Below, piece after piece: positions 35,825 through 49,547 of a stretch of 60,000 nucleotides of DNA. How positions within the stretch are numbered: position 1 is the stretch's first letter; each line of letters begins with the position of its first letter. Location of the stretch: contig CM022675.1 in assembly GCA_012295275.1 (NCBI GenBank), forward strand, positions 207,740 through 267,739, written 5' to 3'. The position numbers and the translations under genes are program-made. A model generated the notes under the pieces. The model saw only the letters and a list, made by a program, of their open reading frames with translations. It was not told where the DNA came from and did no database searches. Source of the DNA: Chrysomallon squamiferum. Taxonomy: Eukaryota > Mollusca > Gastropoda > Neomphalida > Peltospiridae.

Positions 35825-36385
35825 ACTAAGTATCTATCATAGTAATTAAGAATTAAATTTAAAAGCGTCATCAAAACAAAACAAAAAACATATTAATAAA
35901 TACTAGAAACAGAAAGTTATACCATAATTTAGACGCAAATTTAGAGGGTTCGCCAAAGTAATATAGATCGGATTATGCCAAATTTGATATAAAAATGCCA
36001 TTTTGAAAATTGATTTCCGATCAAGAACCACAGTTTATTTCTAGTATGCTGAATTAGCATTTAGACCAAGTTCTGAAAAACAAAACAAAACAGAATTATT
36101 TTTTTTGTACTCACGGACAATATCCAGCAGAATTAGTAACAACAGAGTAAATAATCCAGTACTTAATAATCCAAGAATTAGTAAACACACTGACTTAGTA
36201 ATCCAAGAATTGCTAAACACAGAAATATTAGTCTAAAAATTAAAAACAGAATTCACAATCACATTCACCTTCAGAACTACATCTTTCTCCAAGCAAGCGA
36301 TCGAGTCACACTGATTTCAATTGTTGACGTCATATTTATACCCCCAGAAATACGGAAATTACCGAATGTTACGTCATTGGCTTAA
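35825..36385 (-). ncRNA. putative 5' region of a minus-strand transcript, unit B
   Basis: Homologous to 25,735-26,345. The donor GTCC/GTGAGTAC, the acceptor GTTTTGTTTTTCAG and the mini-intron borders are all preserved on the minus strand despite substitutions and an indel elsewhere. One of the internal TAATCC repeat copies is missing. Confidence 0.4.
36325..36342 (-). promoter_or_regulatory. minus-strand TATA plus CRE, unit B
   Basis: GGTATAAATAT (36342-36332) runs into TGACGTCA (36332-36325), as in unit A. The distal CRE has decayed to TGACGTAA. An initiator-like TCAGTGTG lies about 30 nt downstream of the TATA box. The block points away from YEATS2, about 0.9 kb from its presumed start. 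Confidence 0.5.
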
Positions 36386-36589
36386 TGGCGGAAAGTTGTT
36401 TTTTGTATTTATTTTATTTTATTTTATTTATTTACTTTTTTTTTTCGGAGAGAACAAAGACAGATTTAAATTATTCTTTATTATGAAAGCTTTTCTTAAA
36501 ATAAAGATAAAATTACTTTGCAGTCATTCTCTTCTTCCATTTTATTAAAATAACGTTTTATTCAAGTGGTAGTATGTATATAATTCGTA

Positions 36590-37117
36590 GTTATTATTTT
36601 ATTTATTTATTTATTTATTATTATTATTATTATCATTATTTTATTATTATTATTATTATTTTATTATTATTATTATTATTAGAAACAATTTTTATCAATA
36701 CATGAAACAGTAATTTTATTGCTGCAGGAGTTGTTGTAATAGTAGCAGTAGCAGTAGTTGTTGTAGTCGCAGGTGCAACTGGTAAAAGTGATACTAGAAA
36801 AATTGATATAGTAGTGATGTTTATTGTTTTATTACACTAATAACAGTAATAATTCTAACTACTATTACTGAAGTGAATAAACAAACAAACAATAACAACA
36901 CGTTTTCGCGATTTCTGCATTAGCAGAACTACGTCTTTCCAACGTCAGGTAACATCTGCCGTGCTATCAGTCAGTCTATCGATCAATGAAAACAGTTCAG
37001 CGCTATTGTCACACATTTATCCTTGTACATAAACTGAACATCTAAACGGAACAAAACATTGTAATGAAGTTAGATATTTAGAATTCATGATGTTTATTAT
37101 TATAATTATTATTATTA

Positions 37118-37172
<55 letters not shown>

Positions 37173-37200
37173 AAAGCAATGGTTAACGAGATGCAGTTTC
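36590..37200. other. (TTA)n tracts and spacer before YEATS2
   Basis: TTA/TTTA repeats at 36,595-36,685 and 37,092-37,170, with a short TAG/TTG patch at 36,730-36,790. No gene seen. Confidence 0.8.
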
Positions 37201-37245
37201 ATTTCAGGAAGGGACGTCACTCTGTTTCAATAAAAGATTCTTTCC

Positions 37246-37256
37246 AAAATGGCGGC
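37246..37256 (+). promoter_or_regulatory. YY1-like element at presumed YEATS2 start
   Basis: AAAATGGCGGC matches the classic YY1 motif found at or just after the start site of many housekeeping genes. It lies ~0.8 kb upstream of the first coding exon. A donor-like CAG/GTGTTT follows at 37,268, consistent with a short noncoding exon 1. A half CRE (GACGTCAC) lies at 37,213. Confidence 0.5.
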
Positions 37257-37993
37257 ATTCACAAACAGGTGTTTGTCAGAAGTATAAATTAAGAAGTGAT
37301 TTCGTTTAGAATTAGTTAATTTCTAAGTAGATTTCTTTTACAAATGAACTAAAATTTTGTTCTTTCTATTGCGGCTCTCTTAGTCTTAAAATATATCTAT
37401 TTATAAATAAATAGACAACAGTTTAAAAAGATACCAAGTTGGACGTGATTTGTTTAAGAATTATAATAAAAATAATCTCGTTATAATGTACCTGTTTGAA
37501 ACAGTAATACCACTTCATTGTTAAATGCAGGCAGAATAAGAATACAAATAAAAATATATAATTTATTTACCTAGCATATAAAAATTATTTAATTTTTTTA
37601 TATTATTATTTAAATTTATTTTATTTGCAAACTTTAAATTGAGAAATGGTTATTTTGTCAATATAATCTTATTAGAAATAAATAACAGTTGACAAAATTA
37701 AATATTTTATGTTACAGGTTTTTTCTTTTCCAAACACACACATGTAGACTTGAATACATAAAATTAGACTGATAGAGCTGATAATTATATAAACAAGATT
37801 TACATAACTGACAGTGATACACACTGACTCATGTTTAAAATAAACAGACAGTTTTACACAGTCACAGACGTGCATATATATACATATGATAAGGTACTTC
37901 TTTACAGAGTCAAATACTGATTTTATTTTATTTTATTATTTATTAATCAAAATAGCCATATTAGTAGTAACAAAAACAACAACAACAACAATA

Positions 37994-38025
<32 letters not shown>

Positions 38026-38090
38026 CCAGTTAAAACTTAAAATTATATTTTTATCATGTTAGATATCTGATATAATTTATTTTATTTTAG

Positions 38091-38398
38091 GCTGGATATG
38101 ACGTTACCTTTAATCACTTGATTAAAAAGAAACCAGCTTCGGTTTTGATTTTAAAAAATGACTACAACTGAAAATTGGAACGACAGTCAACAACATTTCA
38201 ATCATGATGATAAAAATGGCCTCACTGATTCTGTTGTCGATACTCCGTCTGAAGTCAGAAATGGGAAAACCAAGAGGCTGGATGTTACAGACCCTGATAC
38301 CACTGTCCTTACTGCAAAACGCCAGAGAGTTTTTGATCCTGATTACGAAGAAATAACTGATCAGCAGAACCAGAGACAGAGAGAACTTGAGGAAGATG
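38091..38398 (+). CDS. YEATS2: YEATS2 first coding exon (ATG at 38158)
   Basis: Acceptor TTTATTTTAG at 38090 and donor GTAATT. The first 67 nt are 5' UTR. The ATG at 38158 is the first ATG able to open the frame; earlier ATGs are followed by stops. It encodes [20 protein letters not shown], later [11 protein letters not shown] and [20 protein letters not shown]. The FDPDYEE motif is typical of YEATS2 N-termini. Ends in phase 1. Confidence 0.9.
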
Positions 38399-38987
38399 GT
38401 AATTGTTTTTTTATATTTATTTTATATTTATTTTGTTTATTTTATATTTATTTCATATTTATATAAAGTATTAACATACGTGTTTTTTCAATAAGTGACG
38501 TTTCAGAAGCTGACTTCATTCCACATGTGAAAACTGAAATATGTGGCATCTATACATGTTCAGAAAGATGAACGAAATGGCACTTGTATGTTTGAATATA
38601 TCTGTTTACAAATATCTAAATATTGTTTTTGAATTTCACTTTAAAAATTCTTTGGACATTTGTTCCAGCCCTGAATTTTTTTGTTTGTTGTCCTAGGTAA
38701 ATGTCAGTTGCATGAACTGTGAATGTTTTTCTTATAATCAGTTTTTTAACTTTTGTGTGAAAGTTGTGGTAGAAAATAATTTCCCAAACAAAATGAAATG
38801 AAGTTCATCAGTTATGTGAGATATATTCGATGTATCCTGTGTCATGTATGTATTAATATTTGAGTTTTCAATGAATTGAAAATGTAATGGTTACTAAATT
38901 ACACAACTGAGTGAATGAGAGAGAATGTGTGTTTGTGTGTGTGTAATCGTGTGTATGTTAGTTTATAATGTGTTAACGTTTGTATAC

Positions 38988-39022
<35 letters not shown>

Positions 39023-39447
39023 TGTGGTGTTTGTATTTCTATTCTGTAAGTTGTTAGGTAAAACATAATTATTATACCACGTATGAGTGTGTTTGTGTGT
39101 ATGTATATATTTCTGTATGTGTGTCTTTTGTATGTGTCTGGTGGTTGCATTTGTGTGTGTGTGTGTGTGTATGGGTATGTGTTGTAATTGTGTAAGTAGG
39201 TATGTATGTGTAATTGAGTTGTTTAATTTAATTATTTATTTATGAGTGTTTTATTTTCCAGCCAAGGAGGCCACTAAGAGGAAGATACAGAGAATACTTC
39301 AGACAGAGTTTTTAGAGGAGATTCACAACAAACAGTCAGAAATCAACATCATTGATCAGGTCTGGGTAGATTTTGTTGTTTAAAGTCAATTTTATACTTC
39401 TGTTTAACATTGCTAATCTGTAGTGTAAACAGTTTCAAACACAACTG

Positions 39448-39532
<85 letters not shown>

Positions 39533-42108
39533 TTTTATCTGTTGGTATCTATCTTATTCCTCTTTTGTTTTATCATCTTTCTTACTTTCTGTAATTGTTT
39601 TTAATAAAAAAAAATCTTTTCATCTGTCTTCTTCTTCTTTCCAATCTCTCTCTATGTTTATTCATTTCTTTCTATTACTTTTGATGCAAAATCTGTTTGT
39701 TTTGAAGTTACCGACATATTGTTAGGAGTAATCCAGATACATCAGTATCTTTTTTTTATATATTTATATTTATATCTATGACATCTGTATTTTTATTATT
39801 TTTTAACAAAATGTTTTTCCAGAAACTGAACCAAGCTCGGGTGATGATGGACAGACTGAGAGCTTGTATTGTAGCCAACTTCTACGGAACAGCCAGTCAG
39901 CAGGGGCTGTCAAAGGTTTGTTTCTTGTTAAAACATGGAACACTTCATTGTCGTAGATGTTTTCTTATTCTCCTGAATGTATTGTTTGTACTAGGTTGAC
40001 GTTGGTTTAATAAGCCACAGTCTTTTTGCATATATATTGTTAGTTATTTTAAGAGGCAATAGTTTATGCAGTTCAGATTTTATTTTCAGCAGTATAAAAC
40101 AACATTTTTCTAAAAATTATTTTAGAAATATTTTTTTTTATAATATTAATGTGTTGTTATAAAGGTTGAGCAAAGATTTAATTTTTTTAAATAAAAAATT
40201 TTCGACTCAAAAGTTGAAATTTTTTATTAACTATTTTGAGAAAAATGTGACTAATTTGTGTAATGATTTTCATTAATTTAAATTTCATTAAGAATGAAAA
40301 TACAAAGATTATAAATGTTTATTTCAAAACTTGCATATAAATATTTTGTTCTTTATTTTCTTATTTAAAAATTATTATTTGAAACATTCACACTTAAATT
40401 CTATTTTTTTTTATTTTATTATTATTATTATTATTGAAATCTTTTTACACACACACACACACACATATCTGATAATTATTTTTTTTTTTTTCTTTTCCCC
40501 AGGGTAAACAGAATCCAAGTGAAAACCCGTCCATTCACCCTGCAGTTAAAAAACATCTTGGAAAAGCCCCTGTCGGGACCCCTGAACCATCCACATCACA
40601 AACTAACCTCACTGAGAGGAGGAGCTCAACAAGGGAGAGCACTCTAAATATACAGACAGCAGGGGAAACCGGTGCAGTAATCATTAAACAAGAAGCAGGA
40701 ACCAGTGGATCTGAGACAGCCGAATCAGAAAATAAAACAAAGGTGAAGGTTAATTTTGGAATATTCTTATTATGGAAAAAAAAAAAAAAATGGACCATTA
40801 TGATAAATTTTTGATGTTTTGGGCAAAAAATGGTGATATTTTCTCCCAGAAAATGTTTTTGGAATTAATATATTAAAGAGTTGTAAGAGGAATAGTGGAG
40901 AGCTGTCTTGATTTTTATCAATTTAATTTGTTTTGTGTTTGTTTTAGATATTACAATCATTGTCAACAAGTGAAACATCAGCAGCAGCAGAATCAAAACG
41001 TGGATCAAGATTTAAAATGAAAAAGAAAATTATTGTTGGAAATGTGTCAAAGTAAGACAGATGCAGATGTTTTTACACACACAGACACACACACACACAC
41101 ACACACACAACACATGCATGCACACAACATGCACACGTACATAAAAAAATCATACCACAGACACTGATAAACACAACAATAAAATTTACACTTTTACTGT
41201 TCATTTTGGTAAAATTAAATACAGTTTATTTCTTCTTTTTCTTTATTTTAATATTATTTGAGGGAGAGGGAGAGGGAGAGGAGAGGGAAAATATGAGAAT
41301 ATGTGTATTAGAGAAAAGAAAATTTCACTATAAAAGAAGAGAGAGAGAGAGACAAATATTATAAATGTTTAATTATTTTTCTGAGGTTTATTAGGTAAAA
41401 GAAGTAAAAATGTAATTTCTAAAGTTTAATTACAGTTTAGAGAGAGTAAAAATGTAAAACTTACAGAGAGAGAAACAGATAAAGAATGCGTGTATTAGAA
41501 GTAAAATTTCACTATGAAAGACATCACTGTGACGAATGTTTGGTTGTTTTTCTCAGGTTTATTCCAATGGAGAGGCGAGATGTCAATGATCAGGCGTCAC
41601 ACAAATGGATGGTTTATGTCCGGGGACCCCAGTCAGAACCGGAGATTAACAACTTTGTGAAGAAAGTTTGGTTTTTTCTTCATCCCAGCTACAGGCCTAA
41701 CGACTTGGTTGAAGTCAGGTGATTTCTTTTCAAATATTCTTTAAATAAACAAAATAGTTAATAGATGAAGTAAATAAATTATGTTTGAGGGTTCCTTATT
41801 CTGAAATCTTTTGGGACTTGAAGTGTTTGGGATTTCTGAATTTGTTTTCAATTTTGAATATAAAATCTGTTTTTAAAGATAATCAGCAGGTACTTTTTTT
41901 TTTAATGTAATATTTTTGTTAATTCAATTCTGCATATCAGAAGATTTTGGTTAAATAAATTCAGCCATTTTTATATAAATCGCAACCAAACTTTTTAAAA
42001 TGTGACTAGTTCATGAGTGGATATAATAAATTGATATGTTCTTACATTTGTTTATTTATTTATTTATTTATATTGTTTATTTATTTGTTTATTTATTTGT
42101 TTATATAT

Positions 42109-42155
<47 letters not shown>

Positions 42156-42352
42156 TTTGTTTGTTTGTTCATATTTCAGTCAGCCTCCATTTCACTTGAC
42201 AAGAAGAGGGTGGGGTGAGTTTCCTGTCAGGGTGCAGCTACATTTCTGGGACAGTCGCAATAAGAGAGTTGACATCATCCACCAACTAGTGGTAAAACTT
42301 GAGTCTTGAATATCTGTGTGTCTGTGTGTGTGTGTGTCTGTATGTGTGTTTG

Positions 42353-42387
<35 letters not shown>

Positions 42388-42389
42388 GT

Positions 42390-42446
<57 letters not shown>

Positions 42447-45400
42447 ATTATGTGAAACTGTGAGCCATTTTAAACCTGTTGCATGAATGAACTGTTGAGA
42501 TATTTGTCAATGTTTGTTTATTCAATATGCAACAAAATGTTTAAAAACTACTAAAACAGCTCTACAGTGTGAAACATGTTCTTTACAGTTTGTGTTTGTG
42601 TACAATGTTTGATAATGGATTTGTGACATGTCTCAGACATCCAAAACAAATACTCCACCAAACAGATACAACAACTTTTCAAACCATAAGCACTCGCTGA
42701 GATTGTTAATGGACACATTTTTCTTTAATATGTTACAAAATTGTTCCTTTAAGATGTTTAGTTTTTGGAAATATTTGTAAATTTTGTTTATCATCACCAA
42801 GGCAACACATGGTTTCCACTTCGACACAGTTAATATTTACATTACATTCAGAGATGGTAAACCTAAACAGGACCCACTTGTTGTGGCAAGTGTGTTAACA
42901 CAGTGTTTCTTAACAAAGAAATTTGGAACCTGTAGAAAACAGGCCTTTAGGATGAATACATTTTCAGCATGAAACAGTGTCTAGATTTTGGTTTCCAGTT
43001 ACCGGCATTACGAAGACATTCGGTATTTTCCAAAAGAATCAAGAATCAACCAAAAAATTTGATTTAATTTTATTTTGACTGTATGTGTTACGAAGGCAGA
43101 AGAACATATGTTTTCGACAGACTTTTTTTTCCGCTAATTTCAATTTGGTTTATCAAGAAGAACAAGTGTCATGTAAAATACAGTAGATGATCAACATCAG
43201 TTCATGCATCACTGAAGGTAAGATTTTATCTCAACTAATCAGTGTATACATTATATATGATTGTGGATTTTTTTAGTAATATGTAGTACTGTGCAGTAGA
43301 TTTATTTCGTTGTGTGATAGTTTTTGTTATTGTTGAAGGAAGTTTATTTTGACAAATTCTGTTTCTAAAATTGAGCTACACATGGTTTTTTCAGTAACTT
43401 TCAGGTAAATTACTCTTCATGTAACTGTTTTGCTTTACATTATTTTACACTTAATAAACCTTACAGGATTAAAAATTAGACTTATTAAGTTGCAAAATCA
43501 TCACATATAACACAAACCTTACCTTCCCAAACAAAGGCCAAAAATTCTGAATATTATTAAAAAACAAATTAATGGTATACGACTAGATCAATATGATTTT
43601 GCAAAGTTTGCCCACTATTTTATTCAACAGACAAATGAATTGTAATAACTATTATAAACCACCTAGCAGCAGTGTTTACTGCACAGATTAGGTTCAAAAA
43701 TATAATTCTTTGACAGACAAACCAAAGAGCTCAGTTTTTCTTGACAATATGCATGATATAATGTTTTTTTTACACTTTTACTGATAATGCATTGAGGATA
43801 GTCATTTTATAGCTTTGCTCCCACCTCACACTTTGAATTAGAAACATTAGTCAGTTTCTTTTTTATGCATTTCAAACTATCCAGTTGAAAAGTTATAACA
43901 GGTTTGTGTTTTTGCAGGCAACATGACTATTCACCAGAGCAGACGAATAATTGCCAAACATTTCCACGATGATCAAATCTTCACAAAGCAGCCTCTGCCT
44001 CCTCCAGCAACCAGAACAGGAGACTGGAAACTGAAGTTGAAAGCTGAGGATCCTGAATACTGTGCTACATACTTAGAGCAATCACAACTGAATGCTAAGA
44101 ATTACTGTCAAAATATGACTGATGCCCAGAGACTGACAAGCAAACAACAAACAGCAGCTGGGAACAATGAGGGAGAAAAAGAAGGCAGGAGAGAAAAAAA
44201 CACTAATGAAAAGAGCTGTTCCAAACAAACAATGGACAGACCTGAAAAAATGGCAGTAAGAGAAACTGAGAGAGAATCTGACTCCATAAGAATCTGAGAA
44301 AAACACATCTCTTGAAGTTAGCTGTGAGTTCAAAATCAGCTGCTTCAAAAGAACCTGGGTGTGAAGTGTTAAGAGATGATACTAATCATTGTAGGATGCC
44401 AGCATCAAAAAGAAAAGTTGTTTCCAGGGCAAAAGTTACATGGCCTTGCAGTCCATGGAAGTTCATGCACACAGTTAATGACTTGATAGCATCAGTTTGA
44501 CCAAGGATGCAAAAATTGTTACAGTCATTGCAAGTGTGATGGAAAGAGGACACCACACAAAGTTGGTGAAAAATTGTTAAAACTCCTCAAATGTGTGCAG
44601 AGGAAGCACAGCAAAGCATCATCTCACACATGCACCTACATGCTTTCAGTATGCAGCAAGTATTCTTCACTGAGAGCTTCCAGCACTCTGAACGACATCT
44701 CCAGGAAAACAGCATCCAAATACATGACAGCAACACCACAACACATGAAACAAAGATAAACAAAAAATGCAGGAAGCTCGAGACAAAAGTACTGCTTATC
44801 TGCATTCAGTCAGTCACCCACAGACAGAAAACTAGTTTAAAAAAAAAGACAGGCAAACCAGTTTCAGTTTTGCTGGAGCCACTGAAAGATGTGCATGATG
44901 ACTTGCTGCAGTCCACTGGACACAGCATCAGCTTTTCACAATACAGACACCATCAGCACAGCACACCACTCACACTTGAGGTTGTGTTTGTGTGAGTACT
45001 GCACCAATGTCAAAGGTAATCAAGAGAGCTGCAGAATGAGACATGTTTACCTTGTCGTCGATGTTATCACCTGTGGGAGGCAGACAGATGGTGCTGCCTC
45101 AAGTCTGCACTCTACAGCTGTCTGAGAACTGCAGCACAGACCAGCTGGACTCCCATCTTCTGCCACTTAATCATCAGCTGCAAAATACGTGGGAAAATGG
45201 GAATCTGTGCCAAGTGTGATCAATAAAAAAAGGTATTTATGTCTTCTTTTTTCACACAAAATTTACTTTATTATTTCTCTCTTCAACTTTTTTTTTTTTT
45301 TTTTAATTCCACAGAGCATTGGCTGGTAATAATAATACTAAGGAAAATGTTTTTAGTTTGGTGCGTACTTATCTGATATTCAGTAATAATGACAATGATA

Positions 45401-48400
45401 ATTTATCTCTGAACTAGTACTCTGTGTATAATTTCAGATGTTTTTTGTTTGGTATGTACTAATCTGATATTCAGTAATAATGACAATGATAATTTATCTC
45501 TGAACTAGTACTTTGTGTATAATTTCAGATCTTCACAAGATGTTAGTTAGGAAAAACCAAACCTGGGCTAAGTTTATGGATGAGCTGTGAGTGGAGGTGG
45601 CCTTTCTTGCAGGTCATCTTTTCAGGGAAGAATGACAACATCTGCAACATGAAAAGATGAGAAACTCTGCATCATGGGAATGGTTTTAGATTTTGCAGAG
45701 AACTACAGATATATCAGCCAAGATGAAGTTCAGGCAGCTCACTGGCATCACAAACTAGAAATACAGTTGTTACAAACTATCAATGCTAAGAATGTGAAAA
45801 GACTGTCACTCAATATTGGTTTTCATCAGTGAAGACAGACACCATGACTTTGATACAGTCAACAAGTTCATACAGGTGGCAACTGATCACCTAAGGAACA
45901 CACAAAATCTTTTTTGTCATTTTACAGTGGACAGATGGTTGTGCCAGCCAGTATAAATCCAAGGGTGTATATGCAGATATTTCCTGTGCCAGGGAAAATT
46001 GTGGCTGCACTTTCAAACAAAATTATTTTGGATCCCAGGATGGGAAAGGTCCATCAGATGGTGAACGTTCTGTTGTAAAGCACCATGCTACCACTTCACT
46101 GACACCTGGAGCAGCATGTATTAACCACAGATTTGTTCAACCACTGCTTGAGCAGCACCTTAAACAAGCAGCCAATAAAAGGGTTTTCTCATCACAGGTC
46201 TTTCCTTTGCATGAGCAGTGATGACATTAGACACAACAGAGGAAGATCTATCACAACACTTACAGGTACCCAGGCAGTTCAGGAGTTGGTGACTGCTGAA
46301 ATGCTGATGTTGTTGTACAGGCATGGAAGAGGCAGAACCTGGAACCTATGTAGTTTTTTGTTTTAAAATGTCATTTTTTGCATATTTACTTTTTTTATTA
46401 TTATTATTATTATTATTACTTTTTTTTTTTTTTTTCCTACACATTTTGTTATTGCTTAAATTGGATTACATAAAAATTGTATTTTTGGTTTAACAGACAA
46501 TAAAAACTATGTATAAATTTTAAAGGGGTGTTTCTTGTGTGTGTTTGGTTTCCATATAACACAGGTGATTGTAATGTTGTTTTTTTATTTGACTCCATAT
46601 AAAAGTGGAACAGGTTTATTTTAAACTGTGACCTATGTGCAATATGTAAATCTTCATGCAAACATGGAATTTGAAATGTTTTTATTTTAAGTCTCCATGT
46701 CACACATCGTACCCATTTTCAGCTAATAACCCACATATATATATTTATTTTATTTTTATTATTACTACAAATTTTTTATTATTTTTGTATTGTTGTTTTT
46801 CTTGTTTTGTTTTTTAAATATATCTTTTATATACTTTATAAGTTTAAAACTTTCCAGAAAAATGTATTTAATACTTTATTAAACAAAACCTTTCTTCCTT
46901 CCTTCCCACATAAAATTTACCTGTAAAAGATCTCAGTTAGATCTGAGATTAGAAATATTTATATTTTGATCACTATTAATCTGGAAAGGAATTCAGTTAT
47001 CAGTTATTTCTGTTTTCATAACTTTTTATAATTTCTTTTTGTTAAAACAAACATGATGAGTTACAGAATAATCTGTAATTTGTTTTGCATTTAAAATCTT
47101 TCTTTCTTTCTTTATTTATTTTATTATTTATTTTTTATTTTTTCAGTTAGATAAAACCTGTACAGGATTGCAAACACTTGGATCTGAAACGGTAAATTGA
47201 TTTAAAATTTGTAGAAACTCTTACCTGAACTTCATAGGCCAATACAGACTTTCTCTTTTTGTTTTTAATACATATTATCAAAATGTCATGACATCAAGGG
47301 ATTTTTTTTTAATTTTTTTTTTAAATTATATGTTTTTATACATAATTAAACTTTGAGAGCAATATAACTTTCTTTTCTTCTTTATTATTATTATTCTTTT
47401 AAATTTTATGTTTTTGTGTGCATTTTCTAAATTTTATACCAGTTTTCTTTTTCTCGATTCTCATTCATTTTCTTATTTCTCTCTCATTCTCTTTATTGCT
47501 TTCCTCTTCTGTCACTCTAACTGTCACCCCCATCTTTCTCTCTCTCTTTCTCCTTATTTCTTTTAGTTTTGTTATGTATATTTATTTTTGGATTTATAAA
47601 AATTTCAAAAATACTTAAAGATTTTTTTTTATTTCTAGGTGGTTGAAATTGAACTGGAGAAAGAAGATGTTGAAGACAGAAATAGTAACACAACAAACCT
47701 GCCAACACCAGGTCTAAACAAAGAAAAAATCCAAACGAAACCAGGTACAAACGCTTCCATTGAAAAGGGAGGTAATTTGGAACTCTCTTCGCATGTGAAA
47801 CAAGAAAGTACATTCGATGTTGAAGAGAATGACAGGGTTGTTGTGAGAAAAGAAAATCTTTCTCCGGAGATGGATGGACACAGAAAGGATAAACCTGTGA
47901 GAAACGGAAACAAAAGGAAGCTAGGATGTTCTGATGATGTGCAAAGCACCTCAGACATTAGCAAAACAGTAAAAGATGTGATGAAAGAAAATGAACTGGA
48001 CGTGACAGAAACAAATCAGTCCCACAGAAAAAGAATAAAGTTAAAAGAAGAATTGCTAGAACATTCTTCCGAAAAATCGAACAGTTCCACAGCAGATCTT
48101 TCGTCAGTGGAAAAATTCTCAAATATCTGTGATGACGACGGAATAAAAAGTCCCAAACAAACTAATTTAAGTTGTGGTCGTAACAAAGTGTTCACGTCTG
48201 CTGCATCTCAGGGTAAAAATCTGTCTCAGGGATGGACTCCGAAGATTTCTCTCATCAGCAAACCTGCTGCTTCTCCGAAGTCTCAGATGTATCTCAAAAG
48301 TACAGACGCCCACGGAAATGTTATCCTTCGACTTGTTGGAGAAAGAATCCCAGGTGGAAATATTGCAGACAGTTCACAAACCCATTTGAAAACGGGACAG

Positions 48401-49507
48401 ATTTCTCTACTGGATGGCAAGAAAAAGATTTCTAGTGATTCGACTAAAACAGGTTTTATGTCTCCGTCGAAAACCTCAAAACCACTGATATTTTCTTTAG
48501 CAGCCTCTCTTCAGACATCTGCTTCTTGCAGTAAAATTCTTCTTCTGCTGTGTTTTCCACCCTTCATGGATCATCAATTATAGTAAATTCCTCAAACTCT
48601 GGAACACCCACCTCTGGTACAAATTCATCTGAAGGATCAGTAACCAAAATTGTTCCTTCCCATACTTCGAGAGCACTGGCAGCAGGTGTAAATTCTTCCC
48701 CAAATTCCAGAGCACCAGTTATTAATTTGAATTCCTCTCATGGTTCAGCAGTTCTACTGTCCAGTGCTGTTTCTTCTAATAAGTCGGTAGCATCAGCAAG
48801 CAGTGTACATTCCTCCCACATTTCTGGAGCCCCAATCACAGGTGCAATTTCCATAGCACCAGACGGCAAAGCGAATTCCTCCCAAAGTTTCGTAGCACCA
48901 GTGTCTGGAGCAAACTCCTCTAAAGCTCCACCAATGCAGTCTGTTCGTCTGGTTGTCACTGCTAAGGGACTGAAAATGGTTCCAGTTGGCGATGAGGTGA
49001 AGACGTCTGTTTCTTCTGACAGTTCTAACTTGACCGAGAGCTTGAAACCCGAGCCTCGGAAACAGAGTAACGAGAGATCTGAGAAAGATCGAGATGCGCC
49101 TCAGCTCATGCTGGCAAATATTGGCGCACAGACGTACGTTTTAAAAGTTGTGCCAAATCAGATCTCAAATCCATCCTCAGGAGCTGCTAACAAGATTACT
49201 GACACTTCTACCAGTCTGCTCAAAAACTCTCTTCTCACTGGTTCATTGGTGAGCAGTAAAGTCTCGTCAACCAATAAAGATTTGGCATTTAATGTTGCAC
49301 ATTCTGCATCCAATCAGCAGGCTGCTTTCTCAGCCAGGACAGCCAATCAGAAAGAGGTTTATATAAAGTCTTTGTTGAAGAGGCCGTGCACCTTTGAGGA
49401 GAAGAAGCTGTTGGTTTTGAGAAAGGAGATGGAGAGAGAGAAAGATACCAGAGTTGATGTTCCATCCTTGAAGTAAGATTTTAATTTTGTTATTATTATT
49501 ATTATTA

Positions 49508-49547
<40 letters not shown>

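Noticed and set aside
42784-42972. 62-residue open frame in the YEATS2 intron
   Set aside because: Not recognised, no splice signals fitting YEATS2, and of a length expected by chance in this composition.
44082-44348. Minus-strand Ser/Phe-rich frames opposite the intronic relic
   Set aside because: Shadow of the + strand coding-like region; the recognisable motifs are all on the + strand.
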